Source: Rhodobacterales bacterium (GTDB lineage Bacteria > Pseudomonadota > Alphaproteobacteria > Rhodobacterales > Rhodobacteraceae). Taken from it: DNA of 57,025 bases. Both the position numbers and the translations under genes were made by a program. The notes below the pieces were generated by a model. The model searched no databases, had not been told where the DNA came from, and saw only the letters and a list, made by a program, of their open reading frames with translations. Below, piece by piece: positions 1-7,505 of this stretch. The stretch spans positions 1-57,025 of the forward strand of contig PDSA01000006.1 of NCBI GenBank assembly GCA_002748285.1, given 5' to 3'. How positions within the stretch are numbered: the first letter of the stretch is position 1; every line of letters starts with the position of its first letter.

Positions 1-1
1 T

Positions 2-157
2 CTGATGGTAATTGGCGAAGTCGTCGGGGTGCATTTGCGTGATGACTGTCTGAAAGACGGGATTTTTGATATCACCCACTACCAGCCGCTGGCGCGGTTA
101 GGCTATCGGGATTACGCCAAAATCAAAGATGTTTTTGAGCTGGGGCGACCTAAATAA
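2..157 (+). CDS. flavin reductase family protein, C-terminal fragment
   Basis: The reading frame enters from the left edge and ends at a TAA at 155-157, so only the last 51 residues are visible. They include VIGEVVGVHLRDDCLKDG and a PLARLGYRDYAKI stretch, typical of the FMN-binding split-barrel fold of the flavin reductase / FMN-binding family (COG1853 type). Such proteins bind FMN or use NAD(P)H to reduce free flavin. The N-terminus and start lie outside the window, so substrate and partner cannot be assigned. The next gene, apt, is on the opposite strand and converges on it across an 80-bp gap. Confidence 0.7.
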   Translation: MMVIGEVVGVHLRDDCLKDGIFDITHYQPLARLGYRDYAKIKDVFELGRPK

Positions 158-237
158 TTTTAGGTTACAATCCAGTAACTTACAACCCTAAGATCATTCA
201 TCACTTTAAGTCATATGCGCCTGTTTCAAGGGTGGGT

Positions 238-768
238 TTATCCCCCATCGAATTCGCAGAGCACATGCACATCCATCCCCATATCCTCAAGCACTTTGCG
301 CCCGCCCAGCTCGGGTAAATCAATGATGAAACAGGTGCTGACGATCTCGCCGCCCAGCCGTTCGATCAGCTTGATCCCGGCCGCCGCAGTGCCGCCGGTG
401 GCCAGCAGATCATCCACCACCAAAATCCGCTCGCCCGGCTTGATCGCGTCGTCATGGATTTCCATCACCGCTTCGCCATATTCCAGCTTATAGGATTCAG
501 ACAACACCGCCCCGGGCAGCTTGCCTTTCTTGCGGATCGGCACAAAGCCCACGGTCAACTGATGTGCAATCGCGCCGCCCAGAATAAAGCCGCGTGCTTC
601 CAGCCCGACGACCTTGTCAATCTGGATGCCGGCATAGGGGTGGAGCATCTGATCGACCGCCATGCGAAATCCGCGCGGATCGGCCAGCAAAGTGGTGACA
701 TCGCGGAACATGATGCCCTCATGGGGGAAATCAACGATGGTTCGGATATAGTCTTTGACGGTTTTCAT
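238..768 (-). CDS. apt: adenine phosphoribosyltransferase
   Basis: The 176-residue protein has the length and layout of bacterial Apt. It begins [19 protein letters not shown], the family's N-terminal signature. The PRPP-binding loop [11 protein letters not shown] lies at residues 117-127, with its acidic pair and glycine-rich turn intact. [10 protein letters not shown] at 55-64 is the second conserved block. The enzyme makes AMP from adenine and PRPP in the cytoplasm (purine salvage). The start at 768 is preceded by AAGGAA. It stands alone on the minus strand, 271 bp downstream of rlmE, with a hairpin repeat in the gap. Confidence 0.95.
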   Translation of the reverse strand: MKTVKDYIRTIVDFPHEGIMFRDVTTLLADPRGFRMAVDQMLHPYAGIQIDKVVGLEARGFILGGAIAHQLTVGFVPIRKKGKLPGAVLSESYKLEYGEAVMEIHDDAIKPGERILVVDDLLATGGTAAAGIKLIERLGGEIVSTCFIIDLPELGGRKVLEDMGMDVHVLCEFDGG

Positions 769-873
769 AAGCTGTTCCTTGCGTGCAGGGGCTGAGGATT
801 TGCCCCCAGTGATAGGCGTGCCCGGCAGGGGCAGACAAGAGGTATTCGCGAGGGTTTAGCGGAAAATCTAAAT

Positions 874-920
874 GCCCGGCGGCACCGCCGGGCTGCGCCT
901 GCCTGCCCCCCGGCAGGCGC
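874..920 (+). repeat. GC-rich double-hairpin intergenic repeat, copy 1
   Basis: Two stem-loops lie in tandem. The first has arms GCCCGGCG and CGCCGGGC around a 4-base loop (874-893). The second has arms GCGCCTGCC and GGCAGGCGC around a C-rich loop (895-920). The same arrangement recurs at 11706-11752 and, inverted, at 30235-30282. A fragment (GCGCCTACCCCGGCAGGCGC) follows at 991-1010. The element sits between rlmE and apt and could form structure in their mRNA. Confidence 0.75.
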
Positions 921-1039
921 AATCAAGCTATCGTCTTGTTGAAGCGTTGTGATCATCTTGCACTCTCGCTTGTCTCAACACCTCACCAAAGCGCCTACCC
1001 CGGCAGGCGCAGCCCTCTGTCTCACAGTTATCTGCCGCC

Positions 1040-1759
1040 CTACCCCCGAAACCCGGTGGCAACCACGAATTTTTCCGAGCTGTCCGACCGGCTGGCTGGC
1101 GGCTTGACATTGGCCACCTTGTGAAACTTCTGTTTCAGCAGCTTTTGCAACTCGCCCTCAGCCCCGCCGGCCAGCACTTTGGCGACAAAAGTGCCGCCCT
1201 CTTCCAACACATCAAAGGCAAAATAGGCCGCCGCTTCACACAGCGCCATGATCCGCAGATGGTCGGTCTGCTTATGCCCGGACGAGGATGCCGCCATATC
1301 CGACATCACCACATCCGCCTTGCCGCCCAGCCAGTTTTTCACCTTGATATCGGCGTCATCTTCCATGAAATCCAGCTGGTGAATCTCGGCCCCGGCAATC
1401 GGCTCGACCTCTTGCAGATCAATGCCCAGAACCGTGCCCACCGCCTTGCCCGGCTTGTCCCCCAGCGCGTTGATCCGTGGCACCGCCACCTGCAACCAGC
1501 CACCGGGCGCACAGCCCAGATCGACCACCCGCGCCCCGGGCACCAGAAAGCGGTATTTGTCATCCAGCTCAAGGATCTTGAACGCCGCGCGCCCGCGATA
1601 GCCCTCGGCCCGGGCGCGTTTGACGTAAGGGTCGTTCAGCTGACGCTCCAGCCAGAGGGTCGAGCTGAGCTTGCGCCCCCTTGCCGTCTTGACCTTGGTG
1701 CGCAACCCCCGCTGCCCGCGGCCCGAGGTATTTTTGCCATCCGGTTTCTTCGTCATCAT
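1040..1759 (-). CDS. rlmE: 23S rRNA (uridine-2'-O)-methyltransferase
   Basis: This 239-residue RrmJ/FtsJ-type methyltransferase modifies a uridine in the peptidyl-transferase A-loop of 23S rRNA using SAM. The SAM-binding motif [11 protein letters not shown] is at residues 78-88. The K-D-K-E catalytic tetrad of the family can be read as K61, D154, K194 and E229 (in [11 protein letters not shown]). The basic N-terminal 40 residues fit RNA binding. Its ATG overlaps the stop of the upstream ppx/gppA gene by four bases, so the two are probably translationally coupled. A second ATG follows the first at once, leaving the exact start uncertain by one codon. Confidence 0.95.
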   Translation of the reverse strand: MMTKKPDGKNTSGRGQRGLRTKVKTARGRKLSSTLWLERQLNDPYVKRARAEGYRGRAAFKILELDDKYRFLVPGARVVDLGCAPGGWLQVAVPRINALGDKPGKAVGTVLGIDLQEVEPIAGAEIHQLDFMEDDADIKVKNWLGGKADVVMSDMAASSSGHKQTDHLRIMALCEAAAYFAFDVLEEGGTFVAKVLAGGAEGELQKLLKQKFHKVANVKPPASRSDSSEKFVVATGFRG

Positions 1760-2865
1760 ACATCCCCTTCCAGCACGCCATCGGCGCTCATCTGCGCATA
1801 GAGCAACCCTTCACGCAAGCCCCGATCCGCCACCGACAGCCGATCCGTGGGCCATAGCCGCAGCAGCGCTTGCAAAATCGCGGCCCCCGACATGATCAAC
1901 GCCTGCCGGTCGCGGCCAATGCGCGGATCGGCACGGCGCCCCTCGGGCCCCAGCGCCAGATAATCACGCACCACCGTGTCGATCTGCCCGGATGTCATGT
2001 GCAAGCCGTCCACCTTGTTGCGGTCATAGCGTCTCAGCCCCAGATGCGAGGCCGCCACCGTGGTCACCGTGCCCGACGTGCCGACGATCTGAAACCCCTC
2101 TTTGGCTTGATTATTGTCAAACGGCGCAAACTTCTCAAGACGCTCTTCGAAATGACAGGACATCAGCGCAAACCGGGCCGCGTCATCTTCGACATCATTG
2201 AACTGATCGCGCAAGGTTGCCACCCCCAGCGGCACCGAGATCCAATCCACCACCCTGGCCTGCGGTTTATCGGGAATATCGGCGGCAAAGCCGCGATGCA
2301 GGCGCATGATCGCCCCGGCGCGCTCTTCTGGGGGGATATGGGCGATGTCGATCCAGACCAGCTCGGTCGAGCCGCCGCCAATATCCACCACCAACAGCTG
2401 CTCGGTGCGTTTCGACACCAGCGGCGCGCAAGACACCACCGCCAGCTGCGCTTCTTCCTCGGGGTCAATGATCTCCAGATTCAGCCCGGTTTCGCGGCGC
2501 ACCAGCTTGTGAAACTCGGCCCCATTGCTGGCACGGCGGCAGGCCTCAGTCGCCACCAGCCGCATCCGTTTGACCTTGTGCGTCTGCAATTTCTTGCGGC
2601 AAATCCGCAACGCCTGCACCGTGCGCTGCATTGAGGCCGCACTCAGCCGCCCGCTGGCCTCGAGCCCTGCCCCCAGCTGCACCGGTTTCGAAAAACTATC
2701 CACCACCGTAAACTGGCTGCCCTCGGGCCGGGCAATCAGCATACGGCAACTATTTGTGCCCAGATCCAGCGCAGCATAAAGCGGCACCGAACCCGGTTTA
2801 CCCGGCACAGGCGGTTCAACCCCTTTGGGGAACGCGCCTGCACCTTTCAGACGCTTGAGCGCCAT
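1756..2865 (-). CDS. Ppx/GppA family exopolyphosphatase / pppGpp phosphohydrolase
   Basis: The 369-residue protein shows the ASKHA-fold phosphate loops DLGTNS (residues 34-39) and DIGGGSTE (161-168), plus the acidic DPEEEAQLA stretch near 134-142 that holds the catalytic glutamate in this family. Members hydrolyse polyphosphate and/or pppGpp; sequence alone does not separate the two. I chose the ATG at 2865 (MALKRLKG) over an ATG at 2931 because GGAGGG sits at the right distance before it. It lacks the long C-terminal HD-like domain of E. coli Ppx. It overlaps rlmE by four bases. Confidence 0.88.
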   Translation of the reverse strand: MALKRLKGAGAFPKGVEPPVPGKPGSVPLYAALDLGTNSCRMLIARPEGSQFTVVDSFSKPVQLGAGLEASGRLSAASMQRTVQALRICRKKLQTHKVKRMRLVATEACRRASNGAEFHKLVRRETGLNLEIIDPEEEAQLAVVSCAPLVSKRTEQLLVVDIGGGSTELVWIDIAHIPPEERAGAIMRLHRGFAADIPDKPQARVVDWISVPLGVATLRDQFNDVEDDAARFALMSCHFEERLEKFAPFDNNQAKEGFQIVGTSGTVTTVAASHLGLRRYDRNKVDGLHMTSGQIDTVVRDYLALGPEGRRADPRIGRDRQALIMSGAAILQALLRLWPTDRLSVADRGLREGLLYAQMSADGVLEGDV

Positions 2866-3129
2866 AATCGCGCCCTCCATTTCAAGTTGATGTAAAGTTA
2901 GCCCCGCAGCCGCCTTGGCGCAAGGGAACAAAGCACAGATTCTTGCCGGCTCATAACAGAGATGAGAATTATGATGAAACCCGCCACTGGCCCGCCCGCG
3001 CTGGCTTTGCTAGACCGGATCAAGCCCCGGCTTGGGGCCGCAGGTCGCAAGATCGCCTTGTAATGTCGAAAACAAACCCCGGATCGGTGCCAGGTTGGCC
3101 TAATTCTGGAAAGGAAAGGAATCAGCATC

Positions 3130-3426
3130 ATGCCCGATATGACCATTGTTTACTGGCGGGATATCCCCGCGCAGGTGATTGTCGGCAAAGGTCGGCGGGC
3201 GGCGAAACTGCAACTGCCCGAGCGCTTTGAACAGGCGATTGACCGGGCGGCGATGAAAAGCGGCGCGGCCGGAACCGATGATTACCTGTCGCAATGGCGC
3301 CGGGGGAAACCGGAGGCTGTGTCTGGTGAGGCGACAGAGATTGCCAGGCAGCAAGCCGACAGGCTGGACGCCGAATATGGTCAGGAGCGCCTGAAACAGC
3401 TGATTGCAAATGACGGGTGGGCATGA
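3130..3426 (+). CDS. virulence factor family protein, small (98 aa)
   Basis: The protein opens MPDMTIVYWRDIPAQVIVGK and matches the short family labelled 'virulence factor' in roseobacter genomes (the Virulence_fact type). The name is historical and the function is unknown to me. There is no signal peptide or membrane segment, so it should be cytoplasmic. An AAGGAAAGGA stretch precedes the start. It runs into the leader of the MetF-like gene, whose start is 33 bp past its stop, so the two are likely cotranscribed. The pairing suggests a link to one-carbon or corrinoid metabolism, which is inference from context only. Confidence 0.75.
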   Translation: MPDMTIVYWRDIPAQVIVGKGRRAAKLQLPERFEQAIDRAAMKSGAAGTDDYLSQWRRGKPEAVSGEATEIARQQADRLDAEYGQERLKQLIANDGWA

Positions 3427-3458
3427 CGCGCCCATTCACATCTTTATGGGAGGCCACC

Positions 3459-4406
3459 ATGGCGTTGTTGCACTTCAAACGAAAACCCCAGCCTGAAGCT
3501 GTGGGCGTTGACCCCAAAATGGAGGCCTTGCTGCGGGGTTATTCGATCGAGGTCATGCCCCGCACCGCCGACAAGATCGAGAATTTCGCCGATTATCTGC
3601 CCGCCGGCACCCGGGTCTATCTGGCGCATATCGAAGGGGTGCCGATTGCCGATATGGTGGCCAGTGCAGCGCGGCTGAAACGGCAGGGCTATGATGTGAT
3701 GCCGCATTTCCCGGCCCGGATCATCAAGGATAAGGCGGTTCTGGCCGATTGGATCGCACGCTATCAGGATGCCGCCGGGGTCGAGCAGGCTCTGCTGCTC
3801 GCCGGCGGCGTGGCCAAGCCGCATGGCGATTTTGAAAACTCGATGCAGATGATGGAAACCGGGCTGTTTGACCGCGCTGGTTTCAAACGCCTGCATGTCG
3901 CGGGTCATCCTGAGGGCAATAAGGATATTGACCCCGATGGCTCGGACAAAAACCTGATGCAGGCGTTGCGCTGGAAACAGGATTTCGCCAACCGCACCGA
4001 TGCCAAAATGGCCATGACCACCCAGTTCATGTTCGAAGCCAAGCCGGTGTTTGACTGGGCTGACGGGCTGCAAGCCGCCGGGATTGATCTGCCGATCCAT
4101 ATCGGCATCGCCGGCCCGGCCAAGCTGCAAACCTTGGTGAAATTCTCAATCGCCTGCGGTGTCGGAGCCTCGCTGAAAGTGCTGCAAAGGCGCGCCCGCG
4201 ATGTGACCAAACTGCTGCTGCCCTTTGAGCCCACCGAATTGCTGACCGAATTCGCCGCCCACAAGGCCGCCAACCCGGACAGCAACATCGCGCAGGTGCA
4301 TTTCTTCCCACTGGGCGGGATCAAAACTACCGCCAACTGGGCCATCGCCCATGGTGGCGCCTCTGCCATTCCGGCCAACGGGCTGGCCAACGCAATAAAC
4401 CAATAG
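3459..4406 (+). CDS. methylenetetrahydrofolate reductase (MetF-like, corrinoid-cluster type)
   Basis: The 315-residue protein is recognisable as a MetF-type TIM-barrel flavoprotein. It has an N-terminal SIEVMPRTADKI block in place of the biosynthetic EFFPPKT, VYLAHIEGVPIADMV, a GGVAKPHGDFENSMQMM stretch and an AGHPEGN block. MetF interconverts methylene- and methyl-tetrahydrofolate. Because it precedes a methyltetrahydrofolate:corrinoid methyltransferase by only 9 bp, it may run in the oxidative direction to process methyl groups from demethylation. I chose the ATG at 3459, with GGGAGG five bases upstream; an in-frame ATG at 3417 overlaps the previous gene. Confidence 0.85.
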   Translation: MALLHFKRKPQPEAVGVDPKMEALLRGYSIEVMPRTADKIENFADYLPAGTRVYLAHIEGVPIADMVASAARLKRQGYDVMPHFPARIIKDKAVLADWIARYQDAAGVEQALLLAGGVAKPHGDFENSMQMMETGLFDRAGFKRLHVAGHPEGNKDIDPDGSDKNLMQALRWKQDFANRTDAKMAMTTQFMFEAKPVFDWADGLQAAGIDLPIHIGIAGPAKLQTLVKFSIACGVGASLKVLQRRARDVTKLLLPFEPTELLTEFAAHKAANPDSNIAQVHFFPLGGIKTTANWAIAHGGASAIPANGLANAINQ

Positions 4407-4415
4407 GAAAAAATC

Positions 4416-5375
4416 ATGACCCGCACTGTTGTTGAAAGCAAAACCAAAACCGCCACGATTGGATTTGATGAGCCCTTTTGCGTGATTGGCGAGCGCATCA
4501 ACCCGACAGGGCGCAAAAAGCTGGCGGCCGAGCTTGAAGCGGGTGATTTTTCTACCGTTGAAAAGGACGCGCTGGAACAGGTGGCTTGCGGTGCGGATGT
4601 GTTGGATATCAATGCCGGTGTGGTTTACAACTCTAACCCAAACCCCAATGAAACCGAACCGCCGCTGATGAAAAAGATTATCTCGCTTGTTCAGGGACTT
4701 ACGGACATTCCTTTATGTATCGACAGCTCGGTTCCGGCGGCGCTGGCGGCGGGGCTTGAGGTGTGCGAAGGCCGCCCCCTGATCAACTCGGTCACCGGCG
4801 AAGAGGACCGGCTTGAGGCGATCCTGCCGCTGATCAAGAAATACAACGTGCCGGTGGTGGCAATTTCCAACGATGATACCGGCATTTCCGAAGACCCGGA
4901 TGTGCGTTTTGAGGTGGCGAAAAAGATCGTGCAGCGGGCGGCAGATTTTGGCATTCCAAGCCATGATATCGTGGTCGATCCACTGGTAATGCCCATCGGA
5001 GCCATGGCCACGGCGGGCTTGCAGGTGTTTGCCTTGGTGCGCCGGTTGCGTGATGAGCTGGGCGTGAATACCACCTGCGGCGCGTCCAATATCAGCTTTG
5101 GCCTGCCGCATCGCCACGGGATCAACGCCGCGTTCTTGCCCATGGCGATGGCCTCGGGCATGACCAGCGCCATCATGAACCCGGTCCGCTCGGTCGAAAT
5201 GGAAGCGATCCGCGCCGCCAATCTGCTGCTCAACCACGATGCCCATGGGGCGGCTTGGATCAAGCTGGGCCGGGCGCTGGACGGGGTGAATCAGGGGATG
5301 TCATTTGCCGAAGCCTCACAGGCCGCCAGTCAGGCAGGCGCTGGCCGTGGTGGGCGGCGGCGTCGCCGGGGCTGA
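4416..5375 (+). CDS. methyltetrahydrofolate:corrinoid methyltransferase (pterin-binding domain)
   Basis: This 319-residue protein has a single pterin-binding (dihydropteroate synthase-like) TIM barrel, as in AcsE, MtrH-like proteins and the folate module of MetH. VIGERINPTGRKKL is at residues 23-36, DVLDINAGV at 61-69, then a CIDSS strand, PLINSVTGEE, VVAISNDD and VVDPLVMPIG. It moves a methyl group between a corrinoid protein and tetrahydrofolate. Its stop is preceded by an arginine-rich tail ending GGRRRRRG, which resembles the end of the activator at 7506-9548. No corrinoid protein gene is visible nearby. Confidence 0.87.
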   Translation: MTRTVVESKTKTATIGFDEPFCVIGERINPTGRKKLAAELEAGDFSTVEKDALEQVACGADVLDINAGVVYNSNPNPNETEPPLMKKIISLVQGLTDIPLCIDSSVPAALAAGLEVCEGRPLINSVTGEEDRLEAILPLIKKYNVPVVAISNDDTGISEDPDVRFEVAKKIVQRAADFGIPSHDIVVDPLVMPIGAMATAGLQVFALVRRLRDELGVNTTCGASNISFGLPHRHGINAAFLPMAMASGMTSAIMNPVRSVEMEAIRAANLLLNHDAHGAAWIKLGRALDGVNQGMSFAEASQAASQAGAGRGGRRRRRG

Positions 5376-5512
5376 TGGACGCGCTTTAACGTCACTTAAA
5401 CATATCGGGCATAAAAAGGCTGCATTCGGTGGCGGTTTGGTCTAAAAGCCCCACATGACTGAACAGGCCGCAGCATTGGCCGTGATATTCGAAAAACAAA
5501 AGTGAGAGTAAT

Positions 5513-6136
5513 ATGTTACATATCAAACCCTTCTGGGCATTGGCCTTGGTTGCTGGCATCGGCCTGAGTGCATGTGGCGGCGGTGAGCGCTGGCAGACCA
5601 GCTATAGCGATATGATCGACCCCAAGGTTTCCAAACATTGGCGGGTGACCAGCGTTGACGTGCGCGTGCCAGATCGTTTGACGGTTTCGGAACAAAATTC
5701 ATATGCCCCGAACGCCGACATTGTCTGGCGCGAAGACCCGCTGGGGGATCGTCGTGCGCAGGTCGATGCCATCATGACCGCTGCGGTGAAACAGGGGGCG
5801 GCACCGTTGCGGGGCAGCCGCCGGGTCAAGCTGTTGATCACGGTCAAAACCTTCCATGCGCTGTCGGAAAAGGCGCGGGTGATGCTGAACAAATCCGGTG
5901 TGCATAATATCGAGTTCCTGGCTCAGGTTATCGACGCCAGAACGGGCAAGCCGCTCACTGCGGTTGACGACATTAAGGCCGATCTTGAAGCATATGTCGG
6001 TTATGAGGCCAAAGTCGCTGTCAGCAAAGGCCAGACCCAGAAGCGGCGCATCACCGATCATGTGGCACATGTGATCTCGGCCTGGCTGGGGCATGGCAAA
6101 GATGTGCGCAACAGCTTTAATCGCCTAGGACGTTAA
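5513..6136 (+). CDS. predicted lipoprotein (DUF6778-like)
   Basis: The 207-residue protein starts with a short hydrophobic signal sequence and a lipobox GLSAC with the acceptor cysteine at residue 21, followed by GGG. It should therefore be a lipoprotein. The rest is soluble and strongly basic in the middle, with a MIDPKVSKHWRVTSVDVRVP stretch. I recognise it only as a conserved family in roseobacters with no assigned function. It lies 137 bp after the methyltransferase and ends at a clear stem-loop, so it may be an independent unit rather than part of the one-carbon operon. Confidence 0.7.
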   Translation: MLHIKPFWALALVAGIGLSACGGGERWQTSYSDMIDPKVSKHWRVTSVDVRVPDRLTVSEQNSYAPNADIVWREDPLGDRRAQVDAIMTAAVKQGAAPLRGSRRVKLLITVKTFHALSEKARVMLNKSGVHNIEFLAQVIDARTGKPLTAVDDIKADLEAYVGYEAKVAVSKGQTQKRRITDHVAHVISAWLGHGKDVRNSFNRLGR

Positions 6137-6180
6137 ACCTAAACCAATCTGTTAGAAACAGAATTTAACCCACTGTAATA

Positions 6181-6213
6181 AATGGATTTCCCGACCTCAT
6201 CGGGAAATCCATT
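6181..6213 (+). terminator. putative rho-independent terminator after the lipoprotein gene
   Basis: A perfect 14-bp stem (AATGGATTTCCCGA / TCGGGAAATCCATT) with a 5-base loop is followed by CTGTTTTA. The T tract is short, so termination strength is uncertain. Confidence 0.65.
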
Positions 6214-6285
6214 CTGTTTTAGATTGCCCGCCGGTTCTGTGTGCGACGATTGCTCTGGAACAGACGGGCGGCAAAAGGACGACTG

Positions 6286-7437
6286 ATGAATAAACCTTTA
6301 TCCGATGTGGTTGTGATTGACCTGTCACATGTGCTGGCCGGGCCGTATTGCTCGATGATTCTTTCTGATCTGGGCGCACGAGTGATCAAGGTGGAAATGC
6401 CGGGCATCGGCGATGACACCCGCTATTTCCCCCCCTTTCGCGGCGAACACAGCGCCTATTTCGCCACCATCAACCGCGGCAAACAATCCATCGCGCTGAA
6501 TTTGAAAAAAACCAAAGACCGCGAAATCTTTGAACAGATGCTGCCCAAAGCCGATGTGCTGGTCGAAAACTATCGCCCCGGCGTGATGGAGCGTCTGGGC
6601 TATGGCTGGGAGGATCTGCACGCCAAATTCCCCCGCCTGATCTACGGCGCAGTCTCCGGCTTTGGCCATACCGGCCCGGATGCGTTGAAACCGGCCTATG
6701 ATATGGTGGTGCAGGCCCGTGGCGGGGTGATGTCGATCACCGGCGAAAAAGAACGTGAACCGGTGCGGGTGGGCGCTTCGGTCGGCGATATTGTCGCCGG
6801 GCAATTCCTGTCCACCGGCATTCTGGCAGCACTTTACGCCCGGCAAAGCTCGGGTCTGGGGCGCAAGGTGGATGTGGCGATGCTGGACAGCCAGCTGGCG
6901 ATTCTGGAACATGCGCTGGCAATCACCGGCGAAACTGGCATTCCCCCCGGGCCCGCCGGGGCACGCCACCCCTCGATCACCCCGTTTGAGACATTCCACG
7001 CCAAGGATGGCCTGTTTGTGATCGCGGCGGGCAATGATCAGCTGTTTGGCCAACTCTGTGAAGTGCTGGGGCTTGGACCGTTGCTTGAGGATGCGCGCTT
7101 TGCCAGCAATGCGGCGCGGTGTGACAATGTGAAAATCCTCAAACGTCTGATCGAAACCATCACACTGGATCAGCCCAAAGCCCACTGGCTGCGGCTGCTG
7201 GATCAGGCCAACATCCCCTGCGCCGCCATTCAAAACGTGGCCGAGGCAATGGCCGATCCGCAGATCAAGGCCCGCAACATGCTGGTCGAGCTGGCCGCCC
7301 CCGATGGAGGCAAGCCGTTCATGGCCGCTGGCAACCCGATCAAGATTTCCGACATGCCTGATGATCTGAATGGCAGCCACGCACCAACACTGGATGGCGA
7401 CCGGCAGGACATTTTGGACTGGATCAAACAGGGCTGA
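6286..7437 (+). CDS. CaiB/BaiF family (class III) CoA-transferase
   Basis: The 383-residue protein has the family III CoA-transferase start (VVVIDLSHVLAGPYCSMILS), the VIKVE strand, NRGKQSIALNLK, the YRPGVMERLG block and GAVSGFGHTGP. The aspartate in VDVAMLDSQ near residue 201 aligns in position with the catalytic Asp of formyl-CoA transferase. Such enzymes move CoA between a donor thioester and a carboxylic acid; the acids used here cannot be read from the sequence. I chose ATG 6286, with AAGGA upstream, over a GTG at 6241. The corrinoid activator follows 68 bp later on the same strand, but a metabolic link is unproven. Confidence 0.88.
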   Translation: MNKPLSDVVVIDLSHVLAGPYCSMILSDLGARVIKVEMPGIGDDTRYFPPFRGEHSAYFATINRGKQSIALNLKKTKDREIFEQMLPKADVLVENYRPGVMERLGYGWEDLHAKFPRLIYGAVSGFGHTGPDALKPAYDMVVQARGGVMSITGEKEREPVRVGASVGDIVAGQFLSTGILAALYARQSSGLGRKVDVAMLDSQLAILEHALAITGETGIPPGPAGARHPSITPFETFHAKDGLFVIAAGNDQLFGQLCEVLGLGPLLEDARFASNAARCDNVKILKRLIETITLDQPKAHWLRLLDQANIPCAAIQNVAEAMADPQIKARNMLVELAAPDGGKPFMAAGNPIKISDMPDDLNGSHAPTLDGDRQDILDWIKQG

Positions 7438-7505
7438 TCGGCTTTTATAAACAGTGTCGCGGCCCTTCATCGGGGCCGCCCCACAGCACAGGTCAGGGCG
7501 ACAGC